Assembly (NCBI RefSeq): GCF_963576615.1 | Contig: NC_088711.1 | Span: 9,542,869-9,606,868, forward strand | Length of the DNA: 64,000 nucleotides | DNA from: Watersipora subatra | Taxonomy: Eukaryota > Bryozoa > Gymnolaemata > Cheilostomatida > Watersiporidae | Reading direction: 5' to 3' | Shown here: piece after piece, positions 37,358-51,000 of the stretch | Position numbering within the stretch: position 1 is the first letter of the stretch | How the letters are laid out: each line of letters starts with the position of its first letter | Translations under genes and position numbers: made by a program | Notes under the pieces: model-generated | Database searches by the model: none | Told to the model about the DNA's origin: nothing | The model's input: the letters and a program-made list of their open reading frames with translations, nothing else

Positions 37358-40300
37358 ATGGATACAACTAAAGACAGTCTGGATAACAAATCAGTAAGTA
37401 AATATTGCTACTTTCGTAATAACTTTCGTTTAAAAAAACATATAAGACCAAGCTTTTCCTGAAAGGTTGACGCTATCTCTGAGAGTTTTAAATATATAAT
37501 AACTATGTTCTATGTTTAACCGTTTGCAGAACTTCACCTAATATCTAAATTTTAAAGATTGTAAAGTTTTCCATTAAAAAAGATCAGTCCGACTTTCACT
37601 CAAATAGATTTAGATAAGGAAGATAAGAATACTAATGTTTGATTGATTTTAGTGAGTTTTGTATTATAGTTGTAAATTAAACAACACACTGTTACATACA
37701 GTTTTCTACTTAACAGTGTTACCTTTTAGCACAGTTTATATAGTGTTAACCAAAGATAAACGCATGAACACAAAATTTAAAAATTCATCAGTAAAATATA
37801 TATTGGTCTTTTGTAAGCTGGCAACAATAAGTTTACTTTTTCCTGTTGATAACACTTGCACTGGTTAGAGCTTTAATAAGTTTCTTGATGAAACTATTTG
37901 CTTGCACTTTGTTAGTTATTGTGAGTTAAAGCGGATGAACGGCTCACGAAATTGAACAGGCTTTCCCTTTCTGTAACCAACTCTAAAAGTGGAAATTCTT
38001 TGCTATTTTCTAAAACTCTGTGTCAAAACTGATCATTGTCTTTGTAGAAACAAAACCCACAGGCTCAGGAGTTTACACCGACTGTCAGAGATGTTGTCAC
38101 ACAATACGCTAGCTTTCCATCTCCCATTTCCTACCATTCCTGTGCTGTCGCCTCGGGCTATTTAGAAGAAGAAATAAAAGTCAAACCATCTCTCATACCT
38201 ACGATCATTTATGATCCAAGCACAAACACATATGAGTCGCATTTACCTGAAGAAAACAACCTGACAATAAATAACAGAAATCACACGATTGGCAGCATTG
38301 CTGTTAATCTGCTGAAATCAGCAAATGATGATTTTCAATGGACTTCTGCTAGCTCTATTCAAAAAGTAAGTTATTGCATTATAATTATATATTACTCCCT
38401 GACTGTTAGAAGTGATCAATTAGAGAAAAACTTGAAATAAACAATATCTAACATATTAATTTTATTGAAAAACAAAGAATTCGAAAGGTAAGCAGAAGCG
38501 ATGTTAGATAATCTGCGGTGGGCTCTTGTATCTAATGACTAGTATTGAGACATTCTATAGACTCACTTTAACCTGACTGTGAATATCAGTTTGTACCATT
38601 ACTACAACTAGTATACTTACCACTCTCATGCAGTGTGAGAAATTGTTATGAGTAATCAGTACATGCATAATTATCCCTTGAATTGGTAAGGTGATGGAGA
38701 GATATGATGATAATGTGCAGCCTTTTGAATCTGATTCCCAGTTTAAATTTTCATGCGGGGACGATTTTTTTCCTAATGCCCTTCGCAAGGCTTCAGACAG
38801 ATGGACACCGCTCTTAGTATAGTAAAGACTTGACTTGCAACACTGCGTTACAATATTTGACACACCTGTGGAGTTTGTATATCTGTGTAGTTTGTATATA
38901 TGTGTAGTATGTATATCTGTGTAGTTTGCATATCTGCGTAGTTTGTATATCTGCGTAGTTTGTATATCTGTGTAGTTTGTATATCTGTGTAATTTGTATA
39001 TCTGTGTAGTTTGTATACCTGTGTAGTTTGTATATCTGTGTAGTTTATATATCTGTGTAGTTTGTATATCTGTGTTGTTTGTATATTTGTGTAGTTTGTA
39101 TATCTTTGTAGTTTGTATACCTGTGTAGTTTGTATATTTGTGTAGTTTATATATCTATGTAGTTTGTATATCTGTGTAGTTTGTATATTTGTGTAGTTTG
39201 TATATCTATGTAGTTGGTATATCCGTGTAGTTCGTATATCTGTGTAGTTTGTATATCTGTGTAAATTGTATATCTGTGTAGTTTGTATAGCAGTGTAGTT
39301 TGTATATCTGTGTAGTTTGTATATCTGTGTAGCTTGTTTATCTGTGTAGTTTGTATATCTGGGTAGTTTGTATATCTGTTTAGTTTGTATATCTGTGTAG
39401 TTTGTATATCTGTGTAGTTTGTATATCTGTGTAGTTTGTATAATTGTGTAGTTTGTATATTTGTGTAGTTTGTATGTCTATGTAGTTTGTATATCTGTGT
39501 AGTTTGTATATTTGTGTAGTTTGTATATTTATGTAGTTGGTATATCCGTGTAGTTTGTATATCTGTGTAGTTTGTATATCTGTGTAAACTGTATATCTGT
39601 GTAGCTTGTATACCAGTGTAGTTTGTATATCTGTGTAGTTTGCATATCTGTGTAGTTTGTATATCTGTGTAGTTTGTATAACTGTGTAGTTTGTATACCT
39701 GTGTAATTTGTATATCTGTGTGGTTTGTATACCTGTGTAGTTTGTATATCTGTGTAGTTTGTATATTTGTGTAGTTTGTATATCTGAGCAGTTTGTATAT
39801 CTGTGTTGTTTGTATATTTTTGTAGTTTGTATATCTGCGTAGTTTGTATATCTGTGTAGTTTGTATATCTGTGTAGCTTGTTTATCTGTGTAGTTTGTAT
39901 ATCTGTGTTGTTTGTATATCTGTGTAGTTTGCATATCTGTGTAGTTTGTATATCTGTGTAGTTTGTATATCTGTGTAGTTTGTATACCTGTGTAGTTTGT
40001 ATATCTGTGTAGTTTGTATACCTGTGTAATTTGTATATCTGTGTGGTTTGTATACCTGTGTAGTTTGTATATCTGTGTAGTTTGTATATCTGTGTTGTTT
40101 GTATATCTTTGTAGTTTGTATATTTGCGTAGTTTGTATATCTGTGTAGTTTGTATATCTGTGTAGTTTGTACACTTGTGTAGTTTGTATATCTGTGTAGT
40201 TTGTATACCTGTGTAATTTGTATATCTGTGTGGTTTGTATACCTGTGTAGTTTGTATATCAGTGTAGTTTGTATACCTGTGTAATTTGTATATCTGTGTG

Positions 40301-41290
40301 GTTTGTATACCTGTGTAGTTTGTATATCTGTGTAGTTTGTATACCTGTGTAGTTTGTATATCTGTGTAGTTTGTGTACCTGTGTAGTTTGTATATATGTG
40401 TACTTTGTATATATTTTTTGTTAATATGGTAGTATGCTATTTTTAGGCTGTTACAAATCTCAGAACTTTAGAAAAGGAAAACAACCCTGAAACTCAAGTT
40501 GTTCATGTAAGTGGTTTTTTCCCATTTTGACTTATTTGGTTCTTCTCATGACTGCTATCTTTAAAACTGTTTAAATACTTACATATATTTTATCAGAGTG
40601 AATCAGTGTTTGGATGAAGAGCTATTGATCTGGCTATTGGCACATTACCATCTCATAAGAAGGATTTTAGTTCAAACTTTCATTACATTTGTGTTAAAAT
40701 TGTATTCAGTTCAAACTGCCCTCGTGCTATGTCATAAGTATATAGTTACATTGTCACTCTCAACTCTAACTGTGATACAGCCATAATTGACATAGTAGCA
40801 GACTGCAACTGCATTGGCCACCTGAATGAGTACATTCAAGCATGTTATTAATAGATGATTACTAAACAATAGACATTTAATGAATTACAACTATCTCACC
40901 AGGAAGCAAGAAGTTGTAACTTTTAGGTTGCAAGTTTTAATAACTTCATGGCTAACTAGACTCCCTCATCAGTGAGTATGATCGCATCCTTTCTAGCTTC
41001 ATGTATATTTGCAGACATCAATAAAGTCTATCGAGTTGTCCACTCAAGCTGCTAGTGACAAGTCTGCTGCCATAGATATTTTAGAGAAATGGTATAGGGA
41101 GAATCATGCCACTCCATATCCGACATCTCAAGAATTATCTAACCTTGTCAAAGCTACTGGCTGGCCCGCTAAAAAAATCAGCAAATGGTTATGCAACAAA
41201 AGATTTCGTGATAAGAACACTCGTCACCTTGGCACTGTTGTGGCCTTAAGGCGACAACAAAAAGTCAAGGCTAAAGAACTTGCCGATTAA
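37358..41290 (+). CDS. Divergent TALE-class homeobox protein, tandem copy 1
   Basis: Exons 37358-37393, 38048-38365, 40447-40506 and 41015-41290 all join in phase 0, giving 229 aa and TAA. Residues about 150-212 are a homeodomain with the three-residue PYP loop that defines the TALE class (ENHATPYPTSQEL). The recognition helix reads KKISKWLCNKRFRDK: Trp48 and Asn51 are kept, Phe49 is Leu and residue 50 is Cys. The spacing from PYP to Trp48 (22 residues) equals that of PBX, and NKRxR is PBX-like. The 137 residues before it contain no domain I recognise; they are Ser/Thr/Asn-rich with an acidic patch (GYLEEEIK). Likely a nuclear DNA-binding regulator. Lophotrochozoans have fast-evolving, tandemly arranged TALE genes (the SPILE group); membership is a hypothesis. 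Intron 2 holds the 17-bp minisatellite. The start is the first ATG before a canonical donor and is conserved in all three copies. Confidence 0.85.
38866..40420 (+). repeat. 17-bp minisatellite in intron 2 of homeobox copy 1, about 91 units
   Basis: Unit GTTTGTATATCTGTGTA with point variants (TACCTG, TTTGTG). Higher-order blocks recur, e.g. the TGTGTGGTTTGTATACC segments near 39720, 40040 and 40220. Its minus-strand open frame is an artefact of three units making 51 bases. Confidence 0.95.
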
Positions 41291-44200
41291 TTATACGTAT
41301 AGACTGTCCTTCATTTCATATGTCTGTGACATTATGAACTACAAAAGTCTATTTAAATAATTCTATATTAATCTTTGGATCTATATATTAGTGTTATAAT
41401 AGTTTATACATGAGTTGTAATTTATATAAAAATTAATAACTTATATAGCTATTATACAATAACTAAACTTTTGATGGTATTATATAAGGTGTATTTCATG
41501 GCTATATGAGTTAAACAACTTGATAGTTAGTATTTTCTTTGCATAAATAAAATCTTTGAAACCTTTCAGCTTTTTAAAATAAGCCATTTTAAATAAATAA
41601 AGTTTATAATGATCTTTTACTGTAATAATGTCATCTTCTACTGATGGTGAGGAAATATACTCGTGTTATATTGATAATTTAACACTTTTTACTTGATTAG
41701 ACAACAGTATATTCATTTGGAAAATAGTTAATTTACTGGTACTCCATTGACAAAATATTGGATGACCATATAGGTTTTAGACCTAGTCTTTAACGCTCAC
41801 TAAATTATTTTGTCATTATAATTTGAACCAATAAACAACTTCAATTGGATATGGAGAGTTTTAGTTCAATTCAGGATTGTTAGTCACATTTTATGAACAT
41901 CAGCTCAATCACTTGAGTTTAAGGGAGCACTTTTGATTGTTGGTAAGTTTGAAAAGCAAAACGGTATCAACATTTTGTCACATTGTATATTAGAATTGTA
42001 TATTAGAATATTATATTGTATATTGTATATTTATGTTTATATCACTAGATTTACGCAAATATACAAAGTCCAATAAAAGTATTAGCAAATAATTGATAGA
42101 TTTGAGCAACAAATGTATATAAAACTTTTACCCAAACTCTAGACAACAAGAATAATCGCGTATATTACTTAACAAAAACAATCCATCAAAGAAAACACTA
42201 TTTATGATTTAAAAATTCTTTTATTTTAAATTGTCAATTAAAATATAAAGTAACACAGTAGACAAAAAACCTTTTAATGAAAAGCTTGAAGATTTACGTT
42301 TAAAGTTATTAACAATTTTCTCCCATAGTTTTTTCTGTTAAATTTAATTGGAAATTGAACCAAGGTTTATAAATTTGAACAGTATGAACAGTTGAAGTAC
42401 TTTAAAGATCAGCAAGTGTATTAAATATCAAATCTACAATAGGAGAGCTTAAGTTAGTGCTCACCTGTTACATACATGTAGATAACGATTAATTTAGAAT
42501 TTACCAGAATGAGAATTGAAAAAATAACAAAAAGTATAAAATAATAGCCTTCAGAAGAGAAGTTTGTGAATGTAAAAATATTTGTAACATTAGTTTCAAG
42601 GGCACCCGACCTGCATTGATCGGCAAGATACACAAATGCTAAGTATTTCATTACATAAATCAATGCAGCTAGTTGAGGAATCATCTTCTCTCTGCAATTA
42701 TTATTGTAAGACCTAATATTGAATAAGTAACTTCTCAAAGGAAACTAAAAAATAGGTATCTCATCTCCAGGATATAAAATCGACGCTGAATAGTTACACC
42801 CAATTATTTCATGCTGTAGTTTTATTTTCTATACATTTTTTCTATTTTTCAAACACATCGATAAGCTACGTACACACAGTAACAACAAGACATAAGGATA
42901 AAATTCTTTTTGACTCATAGAATTTGATGATTGAATTATTTTTTTTAAAAATCAGAACTTTTTCCGACTATCTAACGATGTATGTAAAGACGCCATATTG
43001 TTGGCATCTCTGGTGATCTGTGACATCAAGAGTTTGGTAGAATCAGCAGATGATTAATGACTATGTTTCGGATTTTTTTCAACGCTTCTGATGTGTCAAA
43101 GCGGACTAACCGAAATACAATATTTTAAAGTTATTTTGTAGTTGGAATAAACAAATACACATAAAATCAGTTTTAAAATCACAGCATGGATCATTAGAGA
43201 GAAATAGTTATTAACCAATAGGAGCTCTACGAGTAACAATCGTAAGAATGTGTAATGGTGCAATGGTGCTGGCTTCGTTCTGTTGGACTGGCTGGCTGCC
43301 AAAGATTTGAGGTGATGTTTCCTGCCAGTTTGAAATAAGAATAGTGACAAAAGTACAATGATCTTGTTTGTTTCTCATGTGTATGTAAAATGTAGACCAG
43401 CTAACTTTGAGTCAGTTTTAATACTTTGATAAGACTGTAGAGTAATTATATCCTAAGTGTGATTTTGTGAAATGTGATGATCTATTGATGGTTTAGTATA
43501 CATGACCAAACAAACTTGTATGTCAATTACCTTCATCAAAATGCATGCCTGACATATTCAAAGCAATCTCCAGCAAACTCTCAGCCGAACTGGCTTAAAT
43601 CAGTCAAAAATCTGACAGTTGTATTGTTGAGATGTTTGCAAGGAGGTAGATGGAAGTACAATAAACAGGGCTGACCATATTTCTCCCCATTACTTCCGAC
43701 TATAACAACAGCAGAGCCTGTATAACAAAATGGTTCACCGATTAGGTTACAATATCTATCACATAGGTAGTAATTTTGAGAACGAAGTTACAAAAAAACT
43801 AAACCAAAGGAAGATAATGCGAAAACAGAATTTTAGAGAGTTTAAATGTATTAGGTACAATTGCAAACAGAATTGCTTTTCATCAGTTATATTTTGGTAT
43901 TTAGCAAAGATTACTACCAAAAGCTATAAATATATAAAAGAAAAGATGAACAAGAGTAACCGCTTTCATGCAGAAATCAGATTAACATCTGAAGTGTTGT
44001 TAGTATATGCACAACGACTTATGATTTATTTTCTCCATTGTGTTGAGCTGATAACTCCAGACACCCAGAGCTGCAATAGATCTTTGGAACTATGATATTA
44101 CATTGTTTATTAGTATCATTTACTAAATAGAATGATGAAGAGATATTCTACAGTATTTCTCGATAGGAGAGATTTTAGTACCAAAGCTAGTGAAAAGAAT

Positions 44201-44303
44201 TGTTTTTAAGATTTATGTTTAATTATGAAAATAGCATCTTATATTATATTTTTATTGTCCTGGTTTTATTTTGTTTTATAATTTTTAAACACTGATGCTT
44301 TCA

Positions 44304-44770
44304 GGTTGTAGCTACTCAAAACTGTATTAAAATCTCAAACCTGTATCTGTTTCTCTGTTAAGTGACCTCAATACTGAAACATGGGAAGTGATCCACTAGG
44401 CTTTCGAATATATGATGACCCTTGTAAGTGAGGAGAAATAGAAAGTAATCATTGATAAGCTTTCTCACTCATGTAACGTCCCTAATGCTCTTAGAGCACT
44501 TGATAAAAAGCATATTGTAATTAACAAGCTGTGGCTATTGATGTGACTTCCAACATGTTCCAGATGAACATACTGAAAGTTACAACCACAGCTACAAAGG
44601 CTCTAAAAGCATTGTACTGATGGCTGAATGCTACGCTGATTATCGATAGGCATACGTAAATCTAATTAAAAGTGGTAAATTGTTCAAATAAAATGTTACA
44701 AAAACTAACTGTTTGTTATTTTTAAAGTCAATTATTTTCGGTAGCTATTACCATTTTAAGCGTAATTAAA
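44304..44770 (+). mobile_element. PIF/Harbinger fragment D at the duplication junction
   Basis: Starts at AGGTTGTAGCTAC, matching element A at about 34785, and continues parallel to A through AGAGCACTTGATAAAAAGCA and ATTGTACTGATGGCTGAATG. Immediately before it is the 3' flank of homeobox copy 1. This is the join between the two tandem units. Confidence 0.75.
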
Positions 44771-44869
44771 ATGCTAAAATCTTCCATTTAAATTATAACA
44801 ATCATTTTCAAATTGTTTTACCAAAGGTAATGTACTATTTGTTTTTCATTTTACTTATGTGAGTGTAGG

Positions 44870-46560
44870 AGCAAACGGTCGCGTACAGTGCCCTTTGTTA
44901 AAGTACCGTTGATACTCACTCTTGATTGACCTCATACTGTCAGGGGCCCATCTGGCAACATTGTTCAACTCTCCAATATCATGGTTAGGAGGTTATGCCA
45001 GTTCCATGGCTCATAGTCAGTGTGCGATGATTGTTGATACCTGGTGGTCTAATAGAAAACTTTGCAATGTACAAGCGACCATCGCTACTTTGTCTACTTT
45101 GCCCGGTTGTAATGCTATTTTGAGACTCGCCATGTTGCTGACATAATTCTAAAGGCATGTTCAGTGAGTTTCCGCATTTGAGGTAAATGGTAGTTAAATA
45201 TCTACAAAAAAAAAAAATGAAAAGGGAAGAAATGATACAACTTGAACAGCTAAGTGAATTCCTGCTAAACAAAGTGAGACCGAGCAATAAAATACTATAA
45301 ACTGGGACTATGTCATATTTTCCCTTTCGTCATGGTTGAGCTCTATCTGTTACTATGATTTTATAAGATATGATTTGAGAGAGAATACTTTATTTGTTTA
45401 GAGGAAGTGCAGCGAAACTATTTAGGTTGTTGGAACAAGAGATAGTGGAGGTATATTGAAAGTGTTTTCTTCTTCTAGGTTCGCTTTTTCTACATACGCT
45501 TAAAATGGTAGCAACTACCGGAAAAAATTGACTTTGAAAATAACAAAAAGTTAATTTTTGAAACTTTTTATTTGAACAATTTATTAATTTTAATTAGACC
45601 TATTTATGCCTACTGATAATCAGCATAGAATTCCGCCATCAGTACAATGCTTTTAGTGCCTTTGTAGTTGTGGTTGTAACATTCAGCATGTTCATCTGGA
45701 ACATGTTGGAAGTCACATCAATAGCCACAGCTTGTTCATCACAATGTGCTTTTTATCAAGTGCTCTAAGAGCGTTAGGAACATTATGTTTGTGAGAGAGT
45801 TTATCACTGATTACTTTCCATTTCTCCTCACTTGCAAGAGTCATCACATATTCGAAAGCCTAGTGGAGCGCTTAACATGTTTCAGGAATGAGATCGCTTT
45901 ACAGCAAAACTAATATTCTAAAATGTTAATATCATTCTGTGTAGCTACAACCTGTGGCTAGATATCGAAAGGTCACTGCTAGTTTCTGCTGTGAAACGAT
46001 TGCTTGCAGTGTCGCTGTATCATATCAAATAAAAAAAGGAAGTGATTCTTCGAAACAATGTTCATTCACTCTAAAGTAGTTTTCAAAAGTTTCTCTCACT
46101 CTTGTACCAGATAGAAGCTACAAATCAGAAACAATGCCACCCTAAGCTCCTCTAGAATCCCTGTTAGCAAGGACAGTAGATACCCAAACACTGCCTAGTG
46201 CTTTAGGCCTGTTCTTTCTTCTGTTTCTGTTGATTAATGATACTATTACTGTAATAATTAAAGCAAATGTTGTTGGTAAAATATCATCCTCCATATAGTT
46301 ATTCGTTATTACTGATACACTGGCCAGTGCAAATACATGTAATCGGTAAACTTGCTAGAAGCGTCTAGAGTAAACTTCAAAAAAAATAGCCAGAAAATTT
46401 CAAAGCTTGACTAAAGCTATATCAGCTAAAGTTGTCTGACCCTGACAATAAAACTGGCAAAAATTTCCACTATCGGTTCAAACTCGCCTCGATGAGACGT
46501 CTTTAGCTCTTTGCTTTGTAAAAATTTAGCTGACAGACTAATGAACTTGTGTAAAACATA
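44870..46560 (-). mobile_element. Decayed PIF/Harbinger element C (most complete copy)
   Basis: Minus-strand element that includes the head seen in fragment B (46200-46555), the middle blocks (RYLATG region near 45970, ALDKKHI region near 45760) and a C-terminal block ASLKIALQPGKVDKVAMVAC followed by TLQSFLLDH near 45045-45130, matching the LHNFL end of Harbinger transposases. Frames are broken throughout. Homeobox copy 2 follows its head end. Confidence 0.75.
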
Positions 46561-48078
46561 TGCTTAGTTACTACTGCTATAAATCCTAATGCCTTTTTAT
46601 TATCTTGAAGGCTAACCATTCTTGTCTCTTTTTCCATTAGTTTGAAGAGTTGAGTCTACAACTCTTCCATTTAAGAACAGACATAGCTTTCACCAATTTT
46701 CAGTCTACAATTATAATTCTGTAACCCTAAACTCTCCGTAGATGAAAGTGAAGCCAGTTTTACACTGCTCGTGATACACACACTGATTCTTACACATCTT
46801 ATTTCTCTAAAGAAGACTCTGTTTACTAAAGAAGAGTGAGAGTAACAATAACTAGTAGTGTGACTGTGAGTCTACTGAAGTCAGCAAGTGATGGTTCTGA
46901 TTGGACTTTTACTAGCTCTATCTTAATAGTAAGTTTATAAGGCTGTCAGCAAACCATTAGTATAAAAGTTGGAAATCAGTGAAAAAAAATTTGCAAAAAG
47001 TTAAATTATCAGACAAATTAGAGGAACTGAGTTATTTAACGGTCAATAAAATTTTTAAATATTCAATAAATTGAAAAGGTACGTCATGAGCTATAGAACT
47101 AAAATTTAAATTGATTTTAACATCCGTCGAGTCAGTTTTGCTAAATAATATCCGGGTTTGCTCTACCTTCAAATATCAGACAATGTCATTTCTCATTTAT
47201 AGGCATAAAAAGAGGGGTAGAATTAGTGATGTCCTAAAAAAAATTTGCAGGAAGCATCAATATATAAATTTGATTTAAAACATTACGTCTTCAGTTACAA
47301 TGTTCTAGTATTATTCGCTAAAAACATCCTGTGCTTCTAAAAATATAAGTATGAAGCCGAAATAGGGCTACTCAAGTTGCTTAGATTTTCATAGCTTTAA
47401 TTAGAACAGATGTTTATAGTTTGTTTGTTTTATTGTATTGAAAAGAAAACATGACAGTGAGAAAAAGTAGAAAAATAAAAGGCAACGAGGTACCACATAT
47501 GCAGTAGCATTGCTAGTTATAACTTTGGGCCCTGACTAGCAATGGTTTGACACTATTGAATGAGACCAGATGGTTTTGGTTTTCAGATTCCCTTTGATTC
47601 AGACTAAACTAACCAGTTGAATTAAAGTTAAAGAGATGAAACTCATAAGATCAATCAGTTCTTTTATTCTATTGTTATACTAATTAATAATACTATACTT
47701 GATGTAATTTCTATAGTAATAATCTAGTGATTATTATTATCATCTATTTCAAATAAGATAACTGGAGGAATTACATAGAATAACAAAAGATGAGAACAAC
47801 ATCTAACACTTTGAGAAATGGGAGCTGCTTTTAAATCTTCCATAAAAGGAATCTAGTCGCTTTACCAGAAGCAACTCTAAAAGTTGTCTACCATTGATAA
47901 AACTTTGATGTTGAAGTTAAATGAGAACATGAAATTATTATCCCATAATTACCAAGTTAGTTGTGATATAAAATATGGTTGCTGGAAAGATTTCTGCATT
48001 TGCTTGGTAAAGACAGGAGTGAGAAGTTGAGGCTATCTCAATTAATATTAGACAACCACGGGAACTCCATAACTTAAA

Positions 48079-51000
48079 ATGGATACAACTAAAGACAGTC
48101 TGGATAACAAATCTGTAAGTGAATATTGCTACTTGCATAATAACTTTTGTTCAAAAAACATATAAGACCAAGCTTTTCCTGAAAGGTTGACGCTATCTCT
48201 GACAGTTTTAAATATATAATAACTATGTTCTATGTTAAATAGTTTGCAGAACTTTACCTAATGTCTAAATTTTAAAGTTTGTAAAGCATTGCATTAAAAA
48301 AGATCAGTCCAAATTTCACTCAAATAGATTTAGATAAGGAAGATAAGAATACTAATGTTTGACAGATTTTAGTGAGTTTTGCATTATAGTTGTAAATTAA
48401 ACAACACGCTGTTACATACAGTTTTCTACTTAACAGTGTTACCTTTTAGCACAGTTTATATAGTATTAACCAAAGATAAACGCGTTAACACAAAATTTAA
48501 AAATTCATCAGTAAAATATATATTGGCCTTTTGTAAGCTGGCAACAATAAGTTTACTTTTTTCTGTTGATAATACTTACACTGGTTAGAGCTTCATTCAG
48601 ACTCTTGAAACTATTTGCTTGCACTTTGTTAGTTATTGTGAGTTAAAGCGAACGAACAGCTCACGAAATTTCACGAAACAGGGTTTCCCTTTCTGTAACC
48701 TACTCTAAAAGTGGAAACTCTTTGCTATTTTCTAAAACTCTGCACCAAAACTGATCATTGTCTTTGTAGGAACTAAACCTACAGGTTCAGGAGTTTACAC
48801 CGACTGTCAGAGATGTTGTCACACAATATGCTAGCTTTCCATCTCCCATTTCCTACCATTCCTGTGCTGTTGTCTCGGGCTATTTAGAAGAAGAAATAAA
48901 AGTCAAACCATCTCTCATACCAACGATCATTTATGATCCATGCACAGACACATATGAGTCGCATTTACCTGAAGAAAACAACCTGACAATAAATAACAGA
49001 AATCACACGATTGGCAGCATTGCTGTTAATCTGCTGAAATCAGCAAATGATGATTTTCAATGGACTTCTGCTAGCTCTATTCAAAAAGTAAGTTATTACA
49101 TTATAATTATATATTAATCCCTGACTGTTAGAAGTGATCAATTAAAGAATAATTTGAAATAAACAATATCTAACATATTAATTTTATTAAAAAGCAAAGA
49201 ATTCAAAAGGTAAGCAGAAGTGATGTTAGATAATCTGCAGTGAGCTCTGGTATCTAATGATTAGTATTGAGACGTCCTGTAGACTCACTTTAACTTGACT
49301 GAATATCAGTTTGTACCATTACTACAACTAGTACACTTACCACTCTCATGCAGTGTGAGAGATTGTTATGAGTAATCACTACATCCATAATTATCCCTTG
49401 AATTGGTAAGGAGATGGAGAGATATGATGATAGTGTGCAGCGTTTTGAATCTGATTCCCAGTTTAAATTTTCATGCGGGGACGATTTTTTTCCTAATGCC
49501 CTTCGCAAGGCTTCAGACAGATGAACACTACTCTTAGTATAGTAAAGACTTGACTTGCAACACTGCGTTACAATATTTGACACACCTGTGGAGTTTGTAT
49601 ATCTGTGTAGTTTGTATATCTGTGTAGTTTGTATACCTGTGTAGTTTGTATATCTGAGCAGTTTGTATATCTGTGTAGTTTGTATATCTGTGTAGTTTGT
49701 ATATCTGTGTAGTTTGTATATCTGTGTAGTTTGTATATTTGCGTAGTTTGTATATCTGTGTAGTTTGTATATCTGGGTAGCTTGTATATCTGTGTAGTTT
49801 GGATATCTGAGCAGTTTGTATATCTGTGTAGTTTGTATATCTGTGTAGTTTGTATATCTGTGTAGTTTGTATATCTGTGTAGTTTATATATTTGCGTAGT
49901 TTGTATATCTGTGTAGTTTGTATATCTGGGTAGCTTGTATATCTGTGTAGTTTGGATATCTGAGCAGTTTGTATATCTGTGTAGTTTGTATACCTGTGTA
50001 GTTTGTACATCTGTGTAGTTTGAATATCTGTGTAGTTGGTATATCTGCGTCATTTGTATATCTGCATAGTTTGTATACCTGTGTAGTTTGTATATCTGTG
50101 TAGTTTGTATATCTGCGTAGTTTGTATACCTGTGTAGTTTGTATATCTGTGTAGTTTGTATATCTGAGCAGTTTGTGTATCTGTGTAGTTTTTATTTCTG
50201 TGTAGTTTGTATATCTGTGTAATTTGTATACCTGTGTAGTTTGTATATCTGCGTCGTTTGTATATCCGCGCAGTTTGTGTACTTGTGTAGTTTGTATATA
50301 TGTGTACTTTGTATATATTTTTTGTTAATATGATAATATGCTATTTTTAGGCAGTTACAAATCTCAGAACTTTACAGACAGAAAATAACCCTGAAACTCA
50401 AGTTGTTCATGTAAGTGGTTTTTTCCCATTTTAGACTTATTTGGTTCTTCTCATGACTGCTATCTTTAAAACTGTTTAAATACTTACATATATTTTATCA
50501 GAGTGAATCAGTGTTTGGATGAAGGGCTATTGATCTAGCTATTCACACATTATCATCTCATAAGAAGGATTTTAGTTCAAACTTTCATGACATTTGTGTT
50601 AAAAATGTATTCAGTTCAAACTGCACTCGGGCTATGTCAGAAGTATATAGTTACATTGTCACTCTCAACTCTAACTGCGATACAGCCATAATTGACATGG
50701 TAACAGACCTCAACTGCGTTGGCCACCTGAATGCAAGCGTGTTATTAATAGATGATTACTAAACAGTAGACATTTAATGAATTACAACTATCTCACCAGG
50801 AAGCAAGAAATCGTAGATTTTAGGTTGCAAGTTTTAATAACTTCTTGGCTAACTAGACTCCCTCATCAGTGGGTATGATCGCATCCTTTCTAACTTCAGT
50901 ATATTTGCAGACATCAATAAAGTCTACCGAGTTGTCCACTCAAGCTGCTAGTGACAAGTCTGCTGCCATAGACATTTTAGAGAAGTGGTATAGGGAGAAT

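Larger units (their letters stand above)
34786..44303 (+). repeat. Tandem segmental duplication, unit 1
   Basis: Carries Harbinger sequence, homeobox copy 1 and about 3 kb of 3' flank. It aligns colinearly with 44304-54170, including non-coding flanks (for example the blocks around 36000/46740, 36800/47560, 43300/53240). Confidence 0.85.

Noticed and set aside
39380-50053. Minus-strand open frames of YTDIQTTQIYKLHR-like repeats
   Set aside because: Products of the 17-bp minisatellite (three units make 17 codons); intronic in the homeobox genes.
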